DNA of 64,000 nt from Olivibacter oleidegradans (GCF_042432805.1 NZ_JBHLWO010000001.1:1798001-1862000), one strand, 5' to 3'; shown: positions 36,718 through 45,265, counted from the stretch's first letter. Numbers and translations: made by a program. Notes: generated by a model from the letters alone, not told the origin.

Positions 36718-37029
36718 TTAAGTGTTGAATTGTGTAATAATAACGAAACTGAGGCAAAAGAAAACACAACGGTTGGTTGTAAATTGTAAACTCCGCCAAA
36801 AGTGAGCGTTATTCGTTACGGTTGGATTAAAAAAATAACGTTGATCACTGCTTAATACTAACGGCTGTGTGCCAAAGAAATTGTACTGCTAGTGTAAATC
36901 TGACACGCAAAGATAGATAAAATTTTCTAATTGATAAGTTTTTAAGTATATAAATCGGAAAAATGCCTTAGAATAGGCGTGACTAAACAGTATATAACTC
37001 ATATAAATCAATCATTTCAAATAAAAGCA
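36718..37029. other. 312-bp divergent region between glycosidase and UXS genes
   Basis: No gene seen. A minus-strand TATCTTTG (36915-36908) matches TAnnTTTG and may serve the lipoprotein gene from about 190 bp upstream. No clear plus-strand promoter for the gene at 37030 was found. Confidence 0.35.
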
Positions 37030-38028
37030 ATGAAAAAAGAAAGAGTATTAATCACCGGAGCTGCTGGTTTTTTAGGGTCTCATTTATGCGATAGATTCAC
37101 CCAAGAAGGATTCCACGTCATTGGTATGGATAACCTGATAACAGGCGCCTTGGCTAACGTAGAACATTTGTTTAAATTACCAAACTTCGAATTTCATCAT
37201 CACGATGTTTCTAATTTCGTACATGTTCCTGGAAAACTCGATTACATTCTCCATTTTGCGTCGCCAGCAAGTCCCATAGATTATCTCAAGATTCCTATAC
37301 AAACTTTGAAAGTTAGTTCTTTAGGGACTCATAATCTTCTTGGTTTGGCTATGGAAAAAAAAGCCAGAATTCTAGTTGCTTCTACGTCAGAGATATACGG
37401 TGATCCTTTAGTTAATCCGCAACCTGAGGAGTATTGGGGGAATGTCAATCCTGTTGGACCTCGAGGTGTCTATGATGAAGCGAAAAGATTCCAGGAAGCG
37501 ATTACCATGGCCTATCATACTTTCCATGGTTTGGAAACGAGAATAGTGCGAATTTTTAATACCTATGGTCCTAGAATGCGGCTAAATGATGGGCGAGTTT
37601 TGCCAACTTTTATTGGGCAAGCATTAAGGGGAGAGGATTTGACCGTTTTCGGCGATGGTTCACAGACGCGTTCTTTTTGTTTTGTGGATGATCTAGTAGA
37701 TGGAATTTACCGACTACTTTTAAGTGATTACGCACTTCCTTTGAATATCGGTAATCCAGATGAAATTACTATCCGTGAATTTGGAGAAGAAATTTTACGT
37801 CTGACTGGTGCGAATCAAAAACTGATATGTAAGCCACTACCAACAGATGACCCTAAACAAAGACGTCCTGATATAACAAAGGCGAAAGAAATATTGGGTT
37901 GGCAACCTAAAGTATCAAGATCTGAAGGATTAAAAATTACATACGAGTACTTTAAGCAGATAAAAGATAAAAATCAGCAATTTAAAGATTTTACTCACTT
38001 TAATAAACATACAATTTCAGTGAGGTGA
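37030..38028 (+). CDS. uxs: UDP-glucuronate decarboxylase (UDP-xylose synthase)
   Basis: NAD-dependent short-chain dehydrogenase-type enzyme converting UDP-glucuronate to UDP-xylose. The 332-residue protein has ITGAAGFLGSHLCDRF, ILHFASPASPIDYLKIPIQTLKV, STSEIYGDPLVNPQPEEYWGNVNPVGPRG, the catalytic YxxxK in YDEAKR and RIFNTYGPRMRLNDGRVLPTF. The HFASPASP and YWGNVNPxGPR blocks separate UXS from other epimerases. The ATG at 37030 is favoured over an in-frame start at 36979. Its substrate comes from Ugd at 6084-7475, so xylose is a probable component of the polymer. Confidence 0.93.
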   Translation: MKKERVLITGAAGFLGSHLCDRFTQEGFHVIGMDNLITGALANVEHLFKLPNFEFHHHDVSNFVHVPGKLDYILHFASPASPIDYLKIPIQTLKVSSLGTHNLLGLAMEKKARILVASTSEIYGDPLVNPQPEEYWGNVNPVGPRGVYDEAKRFQEAITMAYHTFHGLETRIVRIFNTYGPRMRLNDGRVLPTFIGQALRGEDLTVFGDGSQTRSFCFVDDLVDGIYRLLLSDYALPLNIGNPDEITIREFGEEILRLTGANQKLICKPLPTDDPKQRRPDITKAKEILGWQPKVSRSEGLKITYEYFKQIKDKNQQFKDFTHFNKHTISVR

Positions 38029-38142
38029 CGTGAAGGATTTCTCTTTTTTTTACATAGAATATTCTCATGTTTTAAGGTTTTTTCACACTTCTGCTTTCCT
38101 TATACGATAATCCACAATAGCGTAACATGTGCTGAGAAGATA

Positions 38143-38164
38143 CGCTAATCGATCTCGATTAGCG
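38143..38164. promoter_or_regulatory. Perfect inverted repeat abutting a -7 element
   Basis: Arms CGCTAATCGA (38143-38152) and TCGATTAGCG (38155-38164) are perfect 10-bp inverted copies with a 2-bp spacer. The repeat ends 1 bp before TATCTTTG (38166-38173), placing it at the -30 to -9 region of the candidate promoter for the acyltransferase-WcaJ pair. This geometry suggests an operator. Confidence 0.5.
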
Positions 38165-38165
38165 A

Positions 38166-38173
38166 TATCTTTG
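38166..38173 (+). promoter_or_regulatory. Candidate -7 element TATCTTTG
   Basis: Exact match to TAnnTTTG, about 100 bp before the ATG at 38275. No -33 TTTG is visible; that region is occupied by the inverted repeat, which may mean an activator-dependent or repressible promoter. Confidence 0.45.
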
Positions 38174-38274
38174 CTTTGTCATTCAACTATGTGTTTTATA
38201 TGAGCTGTTGTTTATGAGGGCGCTTTTGGGAAATAGCTTTTGGTATTAATAATAATTTCTCTAACACACAAAAC

Positions 38275-39351
38275 ATGAACATACTTTTAACGAACACATT
38301 TTCTACAGCTAAAATAACAGATGCAAATGGTATAAAAGAGAAAGATACTTGGAATCACTATATTAAAGAGAGTACCGAATTCGACTTTTATCATACGCAT
38401 GACTATCATTTAATGGACCATGGAGGTGATCCTTTTATTTTTGTTTACCAGGAAGGTAGTCGATTTCTGAGCTTACCTTTTATTAAACGCAAAATCGAAC
38501 AAACACCATATTTCGATTGTACATCGGTTTACGGTTATACTGGTGCGCTAACCAACATAGATAGAACTAATTTTGTAGACGATGGCTTTATCGATAGGTT
38601 TTCAGATGCACTTAAAAAATTCCTGCTAAAAGAAAATATCATTTGCTGTTTTAGTGTGCTTCATCCGTTATTTGATCAAAAAGCAATTTTTAAAAGTATT
38701 AAAGATGGGCAATTATTAGACGTTGGGCAGACTGTTGCTATTAATCTTCAAACTTCACTAGAGGAACAACGATCAAAATATCGGCGCCCCATACGGATGA
38801 AAGTTAGCCAGTTGAGACGCAAAGGCTACGAGGTGCATCGGGCAGATTCTGAATTACAATTAAGAGAGTTTATCACGATTTATCGAGAGAATATGATAAA
38901 GGTGGGTGCGTCTGAAAAGTATTTTTTTGAAGATGAATACTTCGAACGTTTTATGCATGCTACAGATTATCAAACAGAGTTACTGCTGGCATGCTATGAG
39001 AATAAAATAGTGGCTGGAGCGATGGTAGTATTAACAAACGACATTATGCAACTTCATTTAGCTGGAACTAGGAGTGAATTCTTTTCGGAGTCGCCAATGA
39101 AGCTAATCTTTGATGAAGCTACGCTACTGGGCAGAGCTAGAGATGCTCGGCTTCTGCATCTTGGCAGTGGAGTAGGTGGAAAAGCCGACTCCCTTTTTCA
39201 TTTTAAAATAGGTTTTTCTGATAACCTATTCGACTTTACGACATGGCAGTTTATCGCTAATGAAACGATTTACAATGAATTGGTTCAGAATAAAATTGAG
39301 AGAGGATTAACTCCGAATCCGCTCTATTTTCCGTTATATCGATCTTGTTAA
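38275..39351 (+). CDS. FemAB-like GNAT acyltransferase
   Basis: A 358-residue protein resembling the FemAB/BioF2-like double-GNAT family often found at exopolysaccharide loci. Features are an N-terminal half with FYHTHDYH and CTSVYGYTGALTN, and a C-terminal half with RRKGYEVHRADSELQLREFITIYRENMIKVGAS, YENKIVAGAMVVL, MQLHLAGTRSEFF and a LLHLGSGVGGKADSLFHFKIGFS segment. That last block matches the family's acyl-CoA/aminoacyl binding region (G-G---SL--FK-GF). The transferred group and acceptor are unknown. It is 21 bp before the WcaJ-type gene, so the two form one transcription unit. Confidence 0.75.
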   Translation: MNILLTNTFSTAKITDANGIKEKDTWNHYIKESTEFDFYHTHDYHLMDHGGDPFIFVYQEGSRFLSLPFIKRKIEQTPYFDCTSVYGYTGALTNIDRTNFVDDGFIDRFSDALKKFLLKENIICCFSVLHPLFDQKAIFKSIKDGQLLDVGQTVAINLQTSLEEQRSKYRRPIRMKVSQLRRKGYEVHRADSELQLREFITIYRENMIKVGASEKYFFEDEYFERFMHATDYQTELLLACYENKIVAGAMVVLTNDIMQLHLAGTRSEFFSESPMKLIFDEATLLGRARDARLLHLGSGVGGKADSLFHFKIGFSDNLFDFTTWQFIANETIYNELVQNKIERGLTPNPLYFPLYRSC

Positions 39352-39372
39352 TATTTACCTCATCTATCTACT

Positions 39373-40761
39373 ATGAAAACACGTTATTTATACTTATTGA
39401 TTTTTATTCTCGCTGTAAGCGATCTTTTAATAGTAAACGTCAGTTACCTTGGCACTTTCTATTATTTTGTGGCAGATGATTCTCGCTTGCAAGGAATTTA
39501 TATGGACGGATTGATTGTGAGCAATTTAATTTGGCTTGTATCATCCTTCTTTTGCAAGTTGTATACTGAGAAGACGGTCCGTCGAATTGATTTTATTTAT
39601 TCAGCCACCTTAAAAAGCTTTTTATTGCATTTTGCCTTATTTGCCTGTTATACGGCTTTTTTCAAAGAAAAAGCGATTTCTCGCGAATTTCTGCTGGTTA
39701 TGTATATAGGTTTGTCGCTGTGTCTCTTTGTCAGTCGTTTTTTGGGAACCTTTTTTGAAAACAGACTTTTACGGTATTTTAAGGCAAGCAGGCCGGTCGC
39801 GGTGTTGGGAATGAACAAAATGGGACTTCGTTTAGCGGCCTTTTTTGAACAAAAAAAGAATCAGTATGAATTCAATGGCTTCCTAGATGATAGTGAGGAG
39901 CTCAGTATTGGCGAGGACGGACGGCTACTGCCTATGGTTTGTCAGCAAATAGAAGTTGCCGCCAAAAGCGGTATTCAAGAGGTATACGTACCCCTTACTC
40001 CTGAAAATATGGCGAATGCAAATGTCTTGTTGCGGGAAGGTGAGCGGCAGTGCGTCCGTATGAAATTTGTCCCTGATTTAACTGGAACGCTTGTTACACC
40101 ATTTAAGTTGAGTTATATGGAAGAATTCCCAGTGATTAGCATGCGGCATGATCCTTTGGAAGAAATTGAGAATCGATTTAAAAAACGTATTTTTGATATT
40201 GTTTTTAGTCTATTGGCAATTGTTTTTGTCTTGAGCTGGTTATATCCTATCATCGGACTTATTATTAAGATTCAAAGTCCAGGACCTATTCTTTTTAAGC
40301 AAAAGCGTGACGGGCGCAATAATCAGACATTTTACTGTTATAAATTCAGGAGTATGAAGGTCAATAATGAGAGCGATACTCGTCAGGCTACTAAGAATGA
40401 TGACCGGATTACACCAATTGGTCGCTTCATTAGAAGAACTAGCCTTGACGAACTACCTCAGTTCTTCAACGTATTGTTTGGAGATATGAGTGTAGTAGGA
40501 CCAAGACCTCATCCACTTTCTCTTACAAAGCAGTATCGTGAAATAATTGATCAGTACATGGTAAGGCATTTTTTGAAGTCAGGGATTACGGGCTGGGCGC
40601 AAGTGAACGGTTTTAGAGGCGAAACTAAGGATCCCGAGCTCATGAGAAAACGCGTAGAGTACGACGTTTGGTATTTAGAAAATTGGTCTATTTGGCTTGA
40701 TGTCAGAATTATTTTGCAAACTGTAATCAATATGATTAAAGGCGAGGAAAATGCTTATTAA
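39373..40761 (+). CDS. WcaJ-type polyprenyl-phosphate hexose-1-phosphate transferase
   Basis: Initiating enzyme of the polysaccharide repeat unit; it transfers a sugar 1-phosphate (commonly glucose) to undecaprenyl phosphate. The 462-residue protein has four N-terminal membrane helices, a CoA-binding-like central domain (VAVLGMNKMGLRLAAFFEQ), a re-entrant helix and the catalytic Bac_transf domain. The latter shows KRIFDIVFSLLAIV, SPGPILFKQKRDGRNN, YKFRSMK, the catalytic DE pair in TSLDELPQFFNVL, and SVVGPRPHP. The C-terminus ends GWAQVNGFRGET...YLENWSIWLDVRI. It is followed by a strong terminator. Confidence 0.94.
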   Translation: MKTRYLYLLIFILAVSDLLIVNVSYLGTFYYFVADDSRLQGIYMDGLIVSNLIWLVSSFFCKLYTEKTVRRIDFIYSATLKSFLLHFALFACYTAFFKEKAISREFLLVMYIGLSLCLFVSRFLGTFFENRLLRYFKASRPVAVLGMNKMGLRLAAFFEQKKNQYEFNGFLDDSEELSIGEDGRLLPMVCQQIEVAAKSGIQEVYVPLTPENMANANVLLREGERQCVRMKFVPDLTGTLVTPFKLSYMEEFPVISMRHDPLEEIENRFKKRIFDIVFSLLAIVFVLSWLYPIIGLIIKIQSPGPILFKQKRDGRNNQTFYCYKFRSMKVNNESDTRQATKNDDRITPIGRFIRRTSLDELPQFFNVLFGDMSVVGPRPHPLSLTKQYREIIDQYMVRHFLKSGITGWAQVNGFRGETKDPELMRKRVEYDVWYLENWSIWLDVRIILQTVINMIKGEENAY

Positions 40762-40794
40762 TACGCATCATTCTTCAGTTCATTGAGATACATT

Positions 40795-40838
40795 CTACAG
40801 AAAAGCCGGTTTATCTAAAAGCCGGCTTTTTTCTGTAG
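40795..40838 (+). terminator. Strong terminator after the WcaJ-type gene
   Basis: Arms CTACAGAAAAGCCGG (40795-40809) and CCGGCTTTTTTCTGTAG (40822-40838) pair over nearly their whole length with a 2-nt bulge. A run of T follows the GC-rich inner stem. Confidence 0.85.
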
Positions 40839-40951
40839 AAAATGTACGGATAAATTTGTTGTTCAATTTAAATCCGAAACATTTAACTCAGATGATTGAA
40901 GTACCATATGCTCATTTCTCTTGAGATACTACAGCGTCATTTCAGGAATAT

Positions 40952-40989
40952 TAATATAGTAAATAAAATAGAACCCGCTTACTATATTA
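40952..40989. repeat. Inverted repeat, 11-bp arms
   Basis: TAATATAGTAA (40952-40962) and TTACTATATTA (40979-40989) are perfect inverted copies around a 16-bp loop. AT-only arms; could be a weak second terminator or a binding site. Confidence 0.4.
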
Positions 40990-41040
40990 CTATAATTTCT
41001 TTCTCAATATATTAAACATTGAATTTTTGGCTAACTTGTT

Positions 41041-41075
41041 TAATAAAATGCCCCTAGCAACATGTTGCTAGGGGC
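41041..41075 (-). terminator. Perfect 26-bp palindrome, terminator of the lipoprotein gene
   Basis: GCCCCTAGCAACA (41050-41062) and its exact complement (41063-41075) make a fully palindromic 13-bp stem. On the minus strand it is followed by ATTTTATTAAAC, T-rich enough for termination of the gene ending at 41115. Confidence 0.65.
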
Positions 41076-41114
41076 TAATGCATTTCTACTTAGAATAGCT
41101 GTTTCGGTAAGCGA

Positions 41115-41639
41115 TTAATCTCTACAAGGACAATGTAATTCAATACTCCCTTGGCGGCTAGCCGCTGTTTTCGTCTCTCCGTTCTCTTTATACTGTATAT
41201 CGGAATTGTCAGTCGATACAATAGACCAGCTCATCGTCTTTTCAGTGAATGCGGTCACTTCATATTTGTCTAACTTTCCCGAGTCCCAGGTAATATTTAC
41301 ATAGTCTTTTTTATCCTCTCGCGAAATATTCCAAGCTCCTGAAGTCAGCTTATTCGTAAACTTGTCTAGTCGTGTCACCCGATGATCGTCCGGAGTTGCC
41401 TCGTTAGGTCTAAAGTTATACTGTATACTTTTATTTCTAAAATCTTCGTATACTTTACTGCTTTGATAGACAGTGGTTCCATCACTCGCTTTGTACTCGT
41501 ATTTTTCCGAAACGGTATTCCATACCGTGCGGATAAGCGTTTGATCGATGGTTTTCGGGATTTCTACTCCAGGATCCTCTGTTTTATCACATGATAAAAT
41601 GAATAATACCAATGGTAAAAGTAAAATGCGCTTTGACAT
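41115..41639 (-). CDS. Small secreted lipoprotein of unknown function
   Basis: A 174-residue protein with a clear lipoprotein signal (MSKRILLLPLVLFILSC, C17) followed by a single compact beta-rich domain. It contains a WNTVSEKYEYKASDGTTVYQSSKVYEDF stretch and a Cys pair near the C-terminus (HCPCRD). I do not recognise the family. The ATG at 41639 is preferred; upstream in-frame starts to 41822 would put the signal peptide in the middle of the protein. It lies alone between the polysaccharide locus and the signalling island, with its own terminator. Confidence 0.7.
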   Translation of the reverse strand: MSKRILLLPLVLFILSCDKTEDPGVEIPKTIDQTLIRTVWNTVSEKYEYKASDGTTVYQSSKVYEDFRNKSIQYNFRPNEATPDDHRVTRLDKFTNKLTSGAWNISREDKKDYVNITWDSGKLDKYEVTAFTEKTMSWSIVSTDNSDIQYKENGETKTAASRQGSIELHCPCRD

Positions 41640-42015
41640 AATAATAGATGTTTTTAATAATTTAATTACTCTCCAAATTTCGCAAGTATATCCTAAGAAA
41701 ATGGGCGTAAAAGCGGATTGTATAAGGAAATAGGAAATTTTGGGTATGAAAATATGGGAATTAATAAAGTACTTGTTGGGCACTGTGTTGCACTTGTGCT
41801 TAAAATGGGAAAATAGAGCCATACATTTGAAGTATTTTTCCTATTATAGTGATAGTTTATTTTTTGTGTTATATCTTTAAAGAAAAAAATCAAAGGTATT
41901 TGAAAGATTGGTCGAGACGGGCAAAAACCACATTTGTTAATCTTTAGAAATCTTCAATAGATGGAACGAGATTTGTTAGTTAAGCAACGTATTTTATTTA
42001 AAAGGTGGTAAACAT
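41640..42015. other. Divergent region between the lipoprotein and regulator genes
   Basis: No gene seen in 376 bp. It holds a minus-strand TATACTTG (41690-41683) about 45 bp before the lipoprotein start and a plus-strand TACATTTG (41822-41829), both TAnnTTTG-like, but neither has a -33 partner at a normal distance. AAAGGTGGT just before 42016 is a better ribosome-binding site than most here. Confidence 0.35.
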
Positions 42016-42648
42016 ATGATGAAAGGAACTATCGGTATAGTTGACGATCAACAATTGTTCTTGAAAACTGTAGGTATGTTTGTCAATACCTTCCCGGATT
42101 TTGAAGTGATATTATATGCATCTAATGGACCCGACTTATTACAGAAGCTAAAATCTCAGAACCCCTTACCTGACATTCTGTTGATTGACGTTAACATGCC
42201 TGAAATGGAAGGAGCTGAGATTGTTTCAACGATTAGGAAGACATATCCAAGTATTAAGATGGCAGCACTCTCCATGATGGAGGATTCGCAAAACGTAATT
42301 AGGATGATTAAGGCAGGGTGTTGTGCTTATCTTTTGAAAAATATGAATCCCAATGAACTGGAATTGGCATTAAAGGAAATTTTACTACGGGGATTTTATA
42401 ATACCTATGTGACAAATATGTGTTATCAGGAGATGTTTAATAAGGACTCTATAGATTTGAAAGATAGAGAGCGTGAGTTTTTAGAACTAGCATGTAGTGA
42501 CTTAACCTATCAACAAATAGCGTCGAAAATGTTTTTGTCAATCAAGACGATCGACGGCTATCGAGCAGCTCTTTTTGAAAAGTTCCAGGTTAAAAGTAGA
42601 GTAGGTCTCGTATTGGAAGCTATCCGGCAGAACGTTATATCTGTATAA
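42016..42648 (+). CDS. LuxR/NarL-type response regulator, paralogue of 7934-8560
   Basis: A 210-residue regulator with receiver (GIVDDQ, phosphoacceptor D58 in DILLIDVNMP, AALSMMEDS, LLKNM) and LuxR-type helix-turn-helix (LKDREREFLELACSDLTYQQIASKMFLSIKTIDGYRAALFEKF). It shares with the regulator at 7934 the stretches DILLIDV-MP, AGCCAYL-KNM and MFLSIKTIDGYRA, so they are close paralogues. It may start at 42016 or 42019. No dedicated kinase adjoins it directly, though kinases follow at 44126 and 47579. It is the first gene of the plus-strand signalling island. Confidence 0.93.
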   Translation: MMKGTIGIVDDQQLFLKTVGMFVNTFPDFEVILYASNGPDLLQKLKSQNPLPDILLIDVNMPEMEGAEIVSTIRKTYPSIKMAALSMMEDSQNVIRMIKAGCCAYLLKNMNPNELELALKEILLRGFYNTYVTNMCYQEMFNKDSIDLKDREREFLELACSDLTYQQIASKMFLSIKTIDGYRAALFEKFQVKSRVGLVLEAIRQNVISV

Positions 42649-42723
42649 TTAGCCAGCCGTACGTATAGGATTTTTCCTGTTTGATTTTACGGCTTTTCCC
42701 TTAATATAACTAAAATAATAATT

Positions 42724-42746
42724 GTTAATTTGTGCGGCAAATTAAC
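42724..42746. repeat. Perfect inverted repeat after the response regulator
   Basis: GTTAATTTG (42724-42732) and CAAATTAAC (42738-42746) are exact inverted copies over a 5-bp TGCGG loop, in the 173-bp gap between convergent genes. No clear T run follows, so it may be a protein-binding site or a weak terminator. Confidence 0.45.
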
Positions 42747-42821
42747 GCGTTAATGAAGATGAAACCAACGTGTTTCAGTGTGTGGAACGTGTTTTTTTAA
42801 GTTTGGTGCCATTTAAGGTCA

Positions 42822-43247
42822 TTATCGCGGAGTTGATTGTTCTTTGATTTGCAGATTGGTCGTTAATTTCTCGAGGGAATGGAGGATGTCTTGCATTGTT
42901 AAAACTTCCGAACGGATACTTCGGATTTCAGCTGCTGTATTTAGCATGGTTTCCTTCCGGTATGAAGATGTCGTTGATAATGTCGAAATGGTTGATAGAT
43001 CTATATCAGACAATTTAGTGCCGTCTTGCGGAGATGAAACTTTGATGTCGCTCCCGAGATCAGTAAAGGGTTGGTGTTCCAGATTGTTTTCTACTCGTGC
43101 TATGTAACCGTTGGCAAACACTTCTAAGGACACGGATATGTTATTATAAATACCATCATAAATGCCTTCGATAGAGTTTTGTTTATTCTCTGCGTACATC
43201 GTCCTGCAGAATCCCAATCCAATTAAACCATTTCTAATACTGATCAT
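42822..43247 (-). CDS. Hypothetical protein with C-terminal helical segment
   Basis: A 141-residue protein I do not recognise. The N-terminal half (MISIRNGLIGLGFC, then SIEGIYDGIYNNISVSLEVFANGYI) has no signal peptide of normal type; the C-terminal half is helical with a coiled-coil-like pattern (EIRSIRSEVLTMQDILHSLEKL) after a Ser/Thr-rich stretch. A minus-strand TATATTTG (43272-43265) lies 18 bp upstream of the start, which favours this ORF over the overlapping 87-codon plus-strand ORF. It sits convergent to the response regulator and divergent from the gene at 43504. Confidence 0.5.
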   Translation of the reverse strand: MISIRNGLIGLGFCRTMYAENKQNSIEGIYDGIYNNISVSLEVFANGYIARVENNLEHQPFTDLGSDIKVSSPQDGTKLSDIDLSTISTLSTTSSYRKETMLNTAAEIRSIRSEVLTMQDILHSLEKLTTNLQIKEQSTPR

Positions 43248-43264
43248 AAAAAAAATACCTATTG

Positions 43265-43272
43265 CAAATATA
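43265..43272 (-). promoter_or_regulatory. Candidate -7 element TATATTTG
   Basis: Exact TAnnTTTG match on the minus strand, 18 bp before the start of the hypothetical gene ending at 42822. No -33 element seen. Confidence 0.35.
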
Positions 43273-43503
43273 AAATATCTTTATTCGCATTAATCGATAT
43301 GAAGAATATTTTAATATTTTGTGTATCGATAACTGTGCCAATTGCCAATGAAGAAATAAAGGAAGATTGTATTTTGTATAAGATCGATCTGTATATTGAT
43401 AAATGGCATGATTCTTTGTGATTTAAATTGCTTAAGTTTGACATTAAAAAGAACTTTTACGTCCAACCGTTATGAAGATTTACGTTTTTTTAGAATATTT
43501 TTA

Positions 43504-44001
43504 ATGAAGGATTTGAGGATAAAACAAACACCAGGGAAATCTTTTATCGATCTGAAGCCTACAAAGGACGATCATATAAGGCAGAACAATTTGTTACTGT
43601 CGGTAAATGAATGGTCTGGTGAAGGAAGTAAAGTATGCAGTATATATTTGAATATCGAGCAAACGAGCGTGCTTTATGAATATTTGAAATCTTTTTTAGA
43701 AGAAAAGGGCGAGGTACTTGCTTACCACCATCAAGAAATAAAAGAAAAAAAGCGTATGTTGAATGATGTTTACGAAGAATCTAAAGACAGCGGCTTGATA
43801 ACAAGCGGGCAGATCAATAACTTGAGTAAAATAGGAGTTCCGATTGTGTCGCTACTGGCAAAAGATCTTCAAGTCCCCGCGCACGAGATTATAGCAATAG
43901 CAGAAAGCAATCCGTTGCCCTTTGCTCTTTTGAACAAACATTTCCGAACTTGTTGGGAATCGGTTCTAACAGAACCTCTTCCTTCCAATTATTTGTTCTA
44001 A
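43504..44001 (+). CDS. Hypothetical protein with tape-measure-like motif
   Basis: A 165-residue cytoplasmic-looking protein. The last third (GQINNLSKIGVPIVSLLAKD followed by LQVPAHEIIAIAESNPLPFALLNKHF) follows the short pattern found in phage tail tape-measure proteins (L-xxGIP-xxLLAxxLGVs-xEVxxxaexGxxxFxxLxxxf). The middle is a coiled-coil-like KEKKRMLNDVYEESKD. No other phage gene is nearby. The ATG at 43504 is preferred to upstream in-frame starts from 43396 because the added residues look non-coding. It lies between a response regulator and a receiver-kinase gene; function unknown. Confidence 0.55.
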   Translation: MKDLRIKQTPGKSFIDLKPTKDDHIRQNNLLLSVNEWSGEGSKVCSIYLNIEQTSVLYEYLKSFLEEKGEVLAYHHQEIKEKKRMLNDVYEESKDSGLITSGQINNLSKIGVPIVSLLAKDLQVPAHEIIAIAESNPLPFALLNKHFRTCWESVLTEPLPSNYLF

Positions 44002-44125
44002 AAAATGAGTATAGAAAAAATGTCAACAAGCGAAGTGTTAAAATAAAAATTATAGTTGTTACATCTTTACTTGTGCAAATAACATTTCATAAAAATGGAC
44101 AAAGAAATAAACCGAGTTGATCAGT

Positions 44126-45214
44126 ATGAATGAAGAGATAAAAATTTTATACTTGGATGATGAAGTGAACAACTTGGTTGCATTTAAAGCATATTTTCGA
44201 CTGGATTATCAGATTTTTGTTGCTGAAAATACAAACGAGGCACTTAAAATATTGGAAGAGCACCCTGATCTGCGAATTATATTTACAGATCAACGGATGC
44301 CGGACAAATTGGGTACAGATTTTCTGGATGAGATTCGAGTAATTTATCCGTTACCGGTTAGAATTCTGCTAACAGCTTATACGGACGATTTAAATACCGC
44401 AATAGATGCGATAAACAAAGGTAATGTTTATCGTTATGTGAAAAAGCCGTGGTCGGTTGAAGCAATTTCAGCTGTTATAACCGATGCCAATAGGTATTAT
44501 TTAACGAACTCATTGCTATCTGTAAAGAACAGAGAATTAGAACAAGCTTATAACGAACTGGATAAATTTGCTCATAGTGTAAGCCATGATATCCGTGGGC
44601 CGTTAGCAGGCATAATGGCCGCTGCTCAGCTGGCACAAGATATAAGTGATCTTAGTGAAATTGGTGAACTTTTGCAAATAATAGTCAATTCTGCCGAAAA
44701 GCTTGATCGCTATATTTTGACAATACACGACTATTACAGTGTCCGGCGAGGTGAGTTTAATATCATGGATATCGACCTTAACACCTTAGCTGACGATCTG
44801 CGGGTAATGTATGAAGCTATTGCGAACGCGAAAGGCATCCGATTTACAATAACGATCAATAACTCGGATGTTTTTAGGTCGGATGAGGTTTCTGTAAAGT
44901 TAGTGTTGAATAACTTATTATCTAACGCCTTTAAATATCAAAAGAAGGATTACAATTACAAGTATGTGCACTTGGAAATGGGAGTAGAGCGAGGTGTTGC
45001 TACTTTTGTTGTAAAGGACTCCGGAATAGGTATTCCGGAAAAATATCTAGGCGAGATTTTTAAGTTGTTTTTTAGGGCTACTTTGCTCGAGGCTGGTAGC
45101 GGGCTCGGACTTTATAACGTTAAGAATATTTTAACGAAGTTAGGAGGGCAGATAATAGTGAACTCTGTTGAAAACGTTGGTACTGAGTTCGTTGTGGCCA
45201 TTCCGACAAAGTGA
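44126..45214 (+). CDS. Receiver-histidine kinase fusion protein
   Basis: A 362-residue soluble kinase with an N-terminal receiver domain (DDE near 11-13, phosphoacceptor D55 in IIFTDQRMPD, LLTAYTD, VKKPW) joined through a helix to a HisKA domain (H154 in HSVSHDIRGPLAG) and an HATPase domain. The latter shows LNNLLSNAFKYQKK (N box), VKDSGIGIPEKYLGEIFKLFF (G1/F box) and GSGLGLYNVKNIL (G2). There is no membrane segment, so input comes through the receiver or a partner kinase. The TDQRMP-type receiver is shared with the single-domain protein at 49787-50251. The ATG at 44126 is used instead of an in-frame TTG at 44117. Confidence 0.92.
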   Translation: MNEEIKILYLDDEVNNLVAFKAYFRLDYQIFVAENTNEALKILEEHPDLRIIFTDQRMPDKLGTDFLDEIRVIYPLPVRILLTAYTDDLNTAIDAINKGNVYRYVKKPWSVEAISAVITDANRYYLTNSLLSVKNRELEQAYNELDKFAHSVSHDIRGPLAGIMAAAQLAQDISDLSEIGELLQIIVNSAEKLDRYILTIHDYYSVRRGEFNIMDIDLNTLADDLRVMYEAIANAKGIRFTITINNSDVFRSDEVSVKLVLNNLLSNAFKYQKKDYNYKYVHLEMGVERGVATFVVKDSGIGIPEKYLGEIFKLFFRATLLEAGSGLGLYNVKNILTKLGGQIIVNSVENVGTEFVVAIPTK

Positions 45215-45265
45215 TTTAATGTTAGATGGAAAATTTGAATTGAATATTAATGTATTGTTAGATAA

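Larger units (their letters stand above)
40839..41114. other. AT-rich gap with two inverted repeats
   Basis: No gene seen. It holds an inverted repeat with 11-bp arms at 40952-40989 and a 26-bp perfect palindrome at 41050-41075 that is the likely terminator of the minus-strand lipoprotein gene. Confidence 0.45.

Noticed and set aside
42844..43107. 87-codon plus-strand ORF overlapping the hypothetical gene at 42822-43247
   Set aside because: The longer minus-strand frame has a TATATTTG element just upstream and a plausible helical C-terminus; the plus-strand ORF has neither.
43504..44001. Prophage remnant suggested by the tape-measure-like motif
   Set aside because: No integrase, capsid, tail or lysis gene or attachment-site repeat was seen nearby, so a prophage is not supported.
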